Shown: positions 58,298 through 64,000 of the stretch, in pieces
Layout of the letters: every line of letters starts with the position of its first letter
Numbering within the stretch: the stretch's first letter is position 1
Origin: Streptomyces sp. NRRL S-31
Lineage (GTDB): Bacteria > Actinomycetota > Actinomycetes > Streptomycetales > Streptomycetaceae
Reading direction: 5' to 3'
NCBI RefSeq assembly: GCF_000718775.1
Contig: NZ_JOCB01000010.1
Coordinates: 1-64,000 of the forward strand
Length of the DNA: 64,000 nt
Position numbers and translations under genes: made by a program
Notes under the pieces: model-generated
Database searches by the model: none
The model's input: only the letters and a program-made list of their open reading frames with translations
What the model was told of the DNA's origin: nothing

Positions 58298-60742
58298 GTG
58301 ATGAACTGGGAAGAGACACAGCAGCAGGAAATAGACAGTGCGATCTCCCACGCCCTGGAGAACGACCCGGAAATCATCTCGGGTATGGCGGATGCCCACA
58401 TTTCCCCTGATGAATTGAGGAATCAGATAAAGAAGAAGCGGGACAAGCTGGAGTCCGCTTACGCACCCGAGTTCAGCCGGCTCCAGGAACTTGAGGCGCG
58501 GACCCAGGCCATGGGCGAGGCACTCGCCGCGAGGACCCGATGGGCCGCACCGGTGAAATTCCTCGTGCTCCTGGTCGCGGTCGTCGGGGCCGCGTTCGGC
58601 CTGCTCTTCGCCTTCGCCCTCTTCCTCGCCGGAGGAACCGCGGGAAAGGTCTGCGCCGTGGTGACCGTCCTCGCCATGGGCGCGATCGGATGGCGCGCGG
58701 TGCGCAGCAAGGCCCGTGGCCGCCGGCGCGGGGCCGCCGCGGCGGAGCGGTACCTGGTGCTGAAGAGCAACCTGGAGACCGCGCGGCGGGACTGGAAAGC
58801 GGCCCTGCGGTGGCGAGCGGTACCCACGCTCCTGCGGGAGGAGATCAACGACCGGAGACCCTCGTACTCCCTCACCCTCGACATCCGCGACCCCAAGGGG
58901 CTGGCGGAGCTGGAGGACCCGCAGTTCCTCATCACGGTGCCCGCGGTGCGGGAGATCGACCAGCTGATCTCGACGATGCCCGGCGGCAGCATCGGCATCT
59001 CCGGGCCCCGCGGCGTCGGGAAGACCACGTTGCTGCGGCACTACTGCTCCAAGGAACACGCCCCGGTCGCGGAGTCGCTGGCCGACAAGCCGCCGGTACG
59101 GGTGCTGGTCCCGGCGCCGGTCAAATACGACGCGCGGGAGTTCATCCTGCTGCTCTTCTCCAGGGTGTGCGCCGCCGTCGTACCCGATGACTGCCTGCCC
59201 CGGCGGGCGCGCGGGGACGACGAGGACGAGGGCTCACCGGCTTACACGCCGCTGGACTTCGTCGTCATGACCGTCCTCGCGTTCGCGGGCTGCTGGGGGA
59301 TCGTCCTGCTGATCATCGACGGCGAGCACTGGACACCGCCGGCCCATCTGGCCGCGGCCATCATCCTGATCTTCGCCTCCTGTGTGGGCTGGGTCTTCTG
59401 GACGATCCACCGGGGGCTCCACCGGTGGGGCGCCGACGAGTCCGCCGCGATCGAGGCGGCGCACGGCTCGGAGGCGGCCGAGGCGTCGATACTGCTCCGT
59501 GGGCTGGTGTACCAGCAGTCGGTGTCCCGAACCTGGTCCACCGGGATCAAGACGCCGGTGGGCATCGAGGCCGGGGCCTCCGCGAATACGACGATGACCG
59601 AGAATCCCATGGGATTCCCGGAACTCGTAGCCCGGCTGAACGGCTTTCTGCGGACACTGAAGCGCAGCCGCCGCAAGGTCTTCATCGGCATCGACGAACT
59701 CGACAAGATCGACGCCAATGACCAGGTCCACCAGTTCATCAACGACATCAAGGGAATCTTCGGGCGGGAGGAGTGCTTCTACCTGATCTCCGTCTCGGAC
59801 AATGCCATGAGCTCGTTCGAGCGGCGCGGGCTGCCCGTCCGGGACGCGTTCGACTCGTCGCTGGACACCGTCGTGGACGTCCGTCCGGCCGACCTCTCGA
59901 TGTCGCGGACCCTGATGAGACAGCGCGTCATCGGTCTGCCCGAAGCCTTCCTCTGCCTCTGCCACGTCGTCTCCGGGGGTCTGCCGCGTGACCTCATCCG
60001 CGCGGTCCGCGCCCTGGTCTCGCTCGCGAAGGGGAAGCCGGAACCCGATCGCATGCTGGAAGCCCTGACCCGGGCCCTGGTGCGGGCCGACCTGGAGCGC
60101 AAGGTCCACGCGCTGGAGATCGCCGCACACCACAGCGACCTGGAACCGGACACCGGGGTCTTCCTGTGCACCCTGCACGAGGTCCTGGACCGTACGCAGG
60201 CACCGACCTCCGCTTCCCTGCTGGCCGAGATGGACCGCGTCACGGTCGGTACGGCTCCCCGGACCACCGATGTCGAGGCGGTGCGGAGCGCCCATGAGAA
60301 GCTGAACCGGCTCCGTCTGGAGATGGCCGCCTACCTCTACTTCTGCTCGACGCTGATCGGGATCTTCGACAACTCCCTCAAGGAGGAGGAGGTACGGCGT
60401 CTGATCCGGAACACCGGCGCCGGCCGTCTGGCACGGCTCGCGCAGGTGCGCTCCGAATTCGCCGTCAATCCCAGGCTGGCCTGGGCGACGACGTCGGCCT
60501 TCCGGGAAGCGCACGGCCTGCCCGCCAAGCCGTATCCGCATCCGGCACCGGAGGCGCCGGCCGCCGGTCCCGACGGGACCGCCCCCGGCCCGCTGAGGCC
60601 GCGCGCGGCGCGCGGGAGGGCGCAGGGGGCGGCCACCCGGCCGCGGTGGCGCAACGGCGGCTCCGACTGGACGACCGCGTCCGGCTCCCGGCCGGCCACG
60701 CGGCACCGCCCGCGGTCCCGGTCGGAGGACCACCGGCTCTGA
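58298..60742 (+). CDS. KAP-like membrane-inserted P-loop NTPase
   Basis: The 814-aa product has an N-terminal coiled-coil-like stretch (30-75), two membrane helices (about 87-128), Walker A ISGPRGVGKTTLLRHY (about 234-249), a second pair of membrane helices (about 320-370) inserted between Walker A and B, Walker B KVFIGIDELDKIDA (about 459-473), and helical C-terminal domains ending in a basic Arg/Pro tail. A transmembrane insert inside the P-loop domain is the hallmark of KAP NTPases, a family linked to membrane-associated signalling and anti-phage or conflict loci. GTG 58298 or ATG 58301 is the start (AGGTGA upstream). It is divergent from the sulfotransferase gene. Confidence 0.82.
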   Translation: MMNWEETQQQEIDSAISHALENDPEIISGMADAHISPDELRNQIKKKRDKLESAYAPEFSRLQELEARTQAMGEALAARTRWAAPVKFLVLLVAVVGAAFGLLFAFALFLAGGTAGKVCAVVTVLAMGAIGWRAVRSKARGRRRGAAAAERYLVLKSNLETARRDWKAALRWRAVPTLLREEINDRRPSYSLTLDIRDPKGLAELEDPQFLITVPAVREIDQLISTMPGGSIGISGPRGVGKTTLLRHYCSKEHAPVAESLADKPPVRVLVPAPVKYDAREFILLLFSRVCAAVVPDDCLPRRARGDDEDEGSPAYTPLDFVVMTVLAFAGCWGIVLLIIDGEHWTPPAHLAAAIILIFASCVGWVFWTIHRGLHRWGADESAAIEAAHGSEAAEASILLRGLVYQQSVSRTWSTGIKTPVGIEAGASANTTMTENPMGFPELVARLNGFLRTLKRSRRKVFIGIDELDKIDANDQVHQFINDIKGIFGREECFYLISVSDNAMSSFERRGLPVRDAFDSSLDTVVDVRPADLSMSRTLMRQRVIGLPEAFLCLCHVVSGGLPRDLIRAVRALVSLAKGKPEPDRMLEALTRALVRADLERKVHALEIAAHHSDLEPDTGVFLCTLHEVLDRTQAPTSASLLAEMDRVTVGTAPRTTDVEAVRSAHEKLNRLRLEMAAYLYFCSTLIGIFDNSLKEEEVRRLIRNTGAGRLARLAQVRSEFAVNPRLAWATTSAFREAHGLPAKPYPHPAPEAPAAGPDGTAPGPLRPRAARGRAQGAATRPRWRNGGSDWTTASGSRPATRHRPRSRSEDHRL

Positions 60743-60852
60743 CGCCCGGGCCGCTGCCGGCTCCTGCCGGCGGGCGAGCCGATGCCCGGTCCGCGTCCGC
60801 CGACACCGGTCCGGGACCGCCGCCCGTCCGCCGGGGCACCGCGACGCCCGGG

Positions 60853-63681
60853 TCAGCCGGCCGTCCCCTCCCGCGTCGTCAGGTCCGCGAGCAGCGACCG
60901 GACGGTGGGGCGGCGGTACAGGTCCCTCAGCCGGACGGCGGGCAGCCCCTCGGCGCGCATGGCCGTGCCGATGCGGATGGCGAAGAGCGAGTTGCCGCCG
61001 AGTTCGAAGAAGTCGTCGTCCGGGCCGACGGGCACGCCCAGCACCTCGCTCCACACCGCGCTGAGCCGGGCGGTGAGGCCGTCGTCGGCGGCGGGTGGGG
61101 CCTCCGGTCGCGCGGCCCGCGCCAGGACGGGATCCGGCAGCCGGGACGGGGCGAGTTTGCCGTTGGCGGTCAGCGGCAGGGCCGGGAGCACCGTCACCGT
61201 CGCCGGCACCATGTACGCGGGCAGGATGCCGGCCGACCGCGCGCGTATCCCGGAGGCGTCGCCGTCGTCGGTGAGCACCACGTACGCGTCGATCCGCGCG
61301 GTGGCGGCGTCGGCCGGGTCCTCGCGGCGGACCACCACGGCGGCCGCCCGGACCCGTGGGTCCTCCAGGAGCACCGAGCGGATCTCGTCCGTCTCGATCC
61401 GGAAGCCGCGCACCTTGACCTGGGTGTCCAGGCGGCCGAGGTGGTCCAGTGTGCCGTCGGGCCGGAGCCGCCCCCGGTCGCCGCTCAGGTAGAGCGTGCC
61501 ACCGGTGAACGGGTCGGGTGTGAACCTCCGGGCGGTCAGCTCCGGCTGGCCGAGGTAGCCCAGGGCGACCCCGGCGCCGCCGACGCGGATCTCCCCGGCG
61601 ACCCCCGGCGGCAGCAGCCGGCCGGCCGGATCGGTCACGTACAGGTGCCAGCCGGGCAGTGCCGTACCCACCGAGCGGGTGGCGGCCAGGGCCAGCCGAC
61701 GGGTGAGGGTCCGCGCGGTGACGTGGACCGTCGTCTCGGTGATGCCGAACATGTTGACCACCCGGCAGCCGGACTCCGGGTGCCGGTCGAACCAGGGCAG
61801 CAGCATCCGCGCGTCCAGCGGCTCCCCGCCGAAGACCACGAGCCGCACGGACAGGTCCGTGTGGTCCACCTCCAGCAGCTGGGCGAAGGCGGAGGGCGTC
61901 TGGCTGAGGACGGTGACGCCCTCCGTCCGCAGCAGGTCACGGAACCGGTCCGGCTCCCGGGAGACGTCGTGCGGTACGACGACGACCCGGCCCCCGGTCA
62001 GCAGGGCGCCCCAGATCTCCCAGACGGAGAAGTCGAACGCGGCGGAGTGGAAGAACGTCCACACGTCCGAAGGGCCCAGCGCGTACTCCTCGCGGGTGGC
62101 GTCGACCAGCGCGACCGGGTTGCGGTGCGGGACCACGACCCCCTTGGGCCGGCCCGTGGACCCCGAGGTGTAGATCACGTACGCCGGGTCCTCCGGGCCC
62201 GCCGCCGACCGCGGCGCCCCGCCCCCGCCGGTCGCGATCAGCTCGCCCGGGGAGACGGCCTCGGCCCCGGTGCCCGCCGGGAACCGCGCCGGGTCGGTGA
62301 CGACGACGGAGAGGCGCGCGTCCCGCACGGTGTGCAGCAGCCGCTCGGCGGGGTAGGCCGGGTCGGTGGGCACGTAGGCGGCGCCCGCCTTGACCACGCC
62401 GAGCAGGGTGACGACGAGTTCGGCCGTGCGCTCCAGACACACCCCGACCCGGTCGCCGTCCCGTACCCCGCGTGCCCGCAGCCCGCCCGCCAACCGGTCC
62501 GAGCGCTCGTCGAGTTCGCGGTAGGTCAGCCGCACGGTCCCGTCGGACACGGCCGCCGCCTCCGGGACCCCGGCCGCGACCCGGCGGAACGCCGCGTGCA
62601 GTGTGTCCGGGGTGGTGACCAGGGCGGCGGACGGACGGCCCAGCGCGACGACCCGGGCCTGTTCCGCCGCGTCCAGCAGTTCGGTCTCCGCGACCGTCCG
62701 GTCCGGGCGGCGCAGCACCTGCCGGTGCACCTCGGCCAGGTGGCGGACGAACTGCCGCGCCATCTCGGGGGATATCCGGCCGGGCAGGTGATCGCAGCGC
62801 AGTCGGCGGCCTCCGTCGTCCTGGTACACCGACACGGTCAGCGGGAACGGCGGTGCCAGGCACGGCACGTACGTTCCCGTGCCCGCCGCCCCGTCGTGGA
62901 GCAGCCCCACGACGGCCGGCCGGTCCGTCGGCAGCGTCTCCAGCGAGCCCAGCGGCCCGTCCGGGGACACGGTCACCGCACCCCGGAGCGTGCCGATCAC
63001 CGGCGCCTGCTCGGGGTCGTAGTGATGCAGGGTGACGGCGAGCGCGGTCAGCCAGCCGCGCTCGTCCCCTGGCCCGCCACCGGGTGCGTCGTCCGGTGTG
63101 CGGCCGGGTGAGTCGGTGGGTGTCGCGGGTTCCGGTCCGCCGCCCGGTCCGTCACCGCCGCCCGGTGCGCGGCCCGGTTCGCCGCTCGGTGCGTCGTCAG
63201 GCTCGCCGGCCGGTGCGTCGTCGGGGAGGGTGATCCAGAAGGCCGCCGGGTCGGCCGGGTCGGCCGGGTCGGCCGGGTCGTCCTCGGGCAGGCCCCACGG
63301 CGGACCCGAGGCGGCCACGGGCACGTCCGCCGGCGGGGGGCCGGCGGGCGGTCCGGGGTCCGCCCCCGCGGACAGCCGCAGCAGCGCCGCGCGGTCGAAC
63401 ACGTCCCGCCGCGCCACCAGGACCAGGTCCGCCGCACCGTCCGCCCAGCGCAGCAGCACGGCGCGGAACGGGTCGGCGGGCCTGCCCAGTTCGAGGGCGC
63501 GGCGACGCTCCGCCGCGGGGTCCGCGGCGGACACCGGGACGTCCTCCACCCACAGCCGGCCGGCCGGTACGCCGGCCAGCCGCGCGGCGAGCGCCGAGGT
63601 GTCCACCTGCCCGGTCATACGGACCCGGACGGCGTGGCACCGCGCCCCCGTCCCGACTGCTGAACCCCTGTTGCCTCGCAC
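60853..63681 (-). CDS. NRPS module: degenerate condensation-like region, adenylation, PCP
   Basis: The 942-aa product has an N-terminal condensation-like region (about 15-345) interrupted by a Pro/Gly/Asp-rich insert (about 130-205); the HHxxxDG position reads RRDVFDR. An adenylation domain follows (about 355-850, IYTSGSTGRPKG and NMFGITETTV). A carrier domain ends it (Ser in FELGGNSLFA, about 898). Pocket residues read by eye are D-F-W-S-V-G-M-V, close to the threonine code DFWNIGMV as I recall it, so Thr or a relative is the best guess. GTG 63681 has AGAAGGGA upstream and follows the SDR gene by 17 bp. No thioesterase. Confidence 0.9.
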   Translation of the reverse strand: MRGNRGSAVGTGARCHAVRVRMTGQVDTSALAARLAGVPAGRLWVEDVPVSAADPAAERRRALELGRPADPFRAVLLRWADGAADLVLVARRDVFDRAALLRLSAGADPGPPAGPPPADVPVAASGPPWGLPEDDPADPADPADPAAFWITLPDDAPAGEPDDAPSGEPGRAPGGGDGPGGGPEPATPTDSPGRTPDDAPGGGPGDERGWLTALAVTLHHYDPEQAPVIGTLRGAVTVSPDGPLGSLETLPTDRPAVVGLLHDGAAGTGTYVPCLAPPFPLTVSVYQDDGGRRLRCDHLPGRISPEMARQFVRHLAEVHRQVLRRPDRTVAETELLDAAEQARVVALGRPSAALVTTPDTLHAAFRRVAAGVPEAAAVSDGTVRLTYRELDERSDRLAGGLRARGVRDGDRVGVCLERTAELVVTLLGVVKAGAAYVPTDPAYPAERLLHTVRDARLSVVVTDPARFPAGTGAEAVSPGELIATGGGGAPRSAAGPEDPAYVIYTSGSTGRPKGVVVPHRNPVALVDATREEYALGPSDVWTFFHSAAFDFSVWEIWGALLTGGRVVVVPHDVSREPDRFRDLLRTEGVTVLSQTPSAFAQLLEVDHTDLSVRLVVFGGEPLDARMLLPWFDRHPESGCRVVNMFGITETTVHVTARTLTRRLALAATRSVGTALPGWHLYVTDPAGRLLPPGVAGEIRVGGAGVALGYLGQPELTARRFTPDPFTGGTLYLSGDRGRLRPDGTLDHLGRLDTQVKVRGFRIETDEIRSVLLEDPRVRAAAVVVRREDPADAATARIDAYVVLTDDGDASGIRARSAGILPAYMVPATVTVLPALPLTANGKLAPSRLPDPVLARAARPEAPPAADDGLTARLSAVWSEVLGVPVGPDDDFFELGGNSLFAIRIGTAMRAEGLPAVRLRDLYRRPTVRSLLADLTTREGTAG

Positions 63682-63698
63682 GGGAAGTCCCTTCTGCC

Positions 63699-64000
63699 TC
63701 AGCGGGCGGTGAAGCCGCCGTCGACGGTGAGCACCGAACCGGTCACCTGACGGGCGTCGTCGGAGGCGAGGTAGACCACGGCGGCCGCCACGTCCTCCGG
63801 TTCGATCAGCGCGTTCATGGGCTGCGCCTCGGTGAACGCCTGCTCGTGTTCGCCGACCGGGACGTCCAGCGCCCGGGCGATCTCGGCGAGCATCCGGCCC
63901 TCGGCCGAGGTGTCGTCCCGTACCGAACCGGGGCAGACGGCGTTGACCCGTACCTTCAGCGGCGCGTAGTCGAGGGCGGTGGCCTTGGTGAGGCCGATGA
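63699..64000 (-). CDS. short-chain dehydrogenase/reductase, 5' end outside the window
   Basis: About 100 C-terminal residues are visible: GLTKATALDYAPLKVRVNAV, CPGSVRDDTSAEG, and DVAAAVVYLASDDARQVTGS with VLTVDGGFTAR at the end, the standard SDR C-terminus. Cofactor-binding and YxxxK residues lie beyond the window. It is immediately upstream of the NRPS gene on the same strand and probably acts in the same pathway, for example by reducing or oxidising a building block. Confidence 0.88.
   Translation of the reverse strand, partial: IGLTKATALDYAPLKVRVNAVCPGSVRDDTSAEGRMLAEIARALDVPVGEHEQAFTEAQPMNALIEPEDVAAAVVYLASDDARQVTGSVLTVDGGFTAR

Noticed and set aside
57164..59059. A 631-codon sulfotransferase starting opposite the NTPase gene
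   Set aside because: Codons upstream of 58108 are antisense to the NTPase coding region; the sulfotransferase fold begins just after GTG 58108.

Overview
The window reads as a Streptomyces-type actinomycete chromosome segment. It is very GC-rich, has C/G-biased third codon positions over most of its length and many GTG and some TTG starts. Gene families are typical of the genus: NRPS modules, LuxR/XRE regulators, WXG100-type (T7SS) effectors and a gluABCD-like amino-acid transporter. No rRNA, tRNA or CRISPR array was found.

Region 1 (1-4.1 kb) is a mobile-element zone. A decayed IS5-family copy (139-940) and an apparently intact one with 17-bp terminal inverted repeats (3265-4110) flank a less GC-rich two-gene patch: a VanZ-like membrane protein and a small Cys-containing secreted protein.

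Region 2 (4.2-12.6 kb) is a minus-strand NRPS operon: a dimodular A-PCP-C-A-PCP enzyme, a condensation-PCP protein whose condensation motif has lost its second His, and a P450 with an altered I-helix. Short tandem repeats sit at both junctions (26-bp and 10-bp units).

Region 3 (13.2-30 kb) holds mostly single accessory genes: a secreted S53-type protease, several regulators (LuxR, large NTPase-LuxR, AraC, XRE), a GNAT, a membrane-anchored Mrr-like nuclease, a catalase-like heme protein, a lipoprotein and an MFS exporter.

Region 4 (30.3-45.9 kb) is the most striking. A YbaB-like gene broken by one missing base and a 27-codon Gly/Cys-rich mini-ORF lead by a GTGA overlap into one 4991-codon gene. 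Its product has a WXG100-like head, hydrophobic/glycine-zipper segments, a Pro/Ala/Gly linker, a long charged helical region, beta-rich repeats and three copies of a caspase-like module. The whole protein has only two cysteines, one in each of the two modules that look active; the third module has lost both His and Cys.

Region 5 (45.9-64 kb) contains LysR plus a gluABCD-like ABC operon, a class II amidotransferase, a LuxR regulator, a stand-alone tandem condensation-like protein, a degraded second T7SS-type locus, a MaoC-like protein, a sulfotransferase divergent from a KAP-like P-loop NTPase, and a minus-strand SDR then NRPS (C-like/A/PCP) pair cut by the window end. The free-standing or N-terminal condensation units of both NRPS loci carry altered HHxxxDG motifs; only the C domain inside the dimodular enzyme is canonical.
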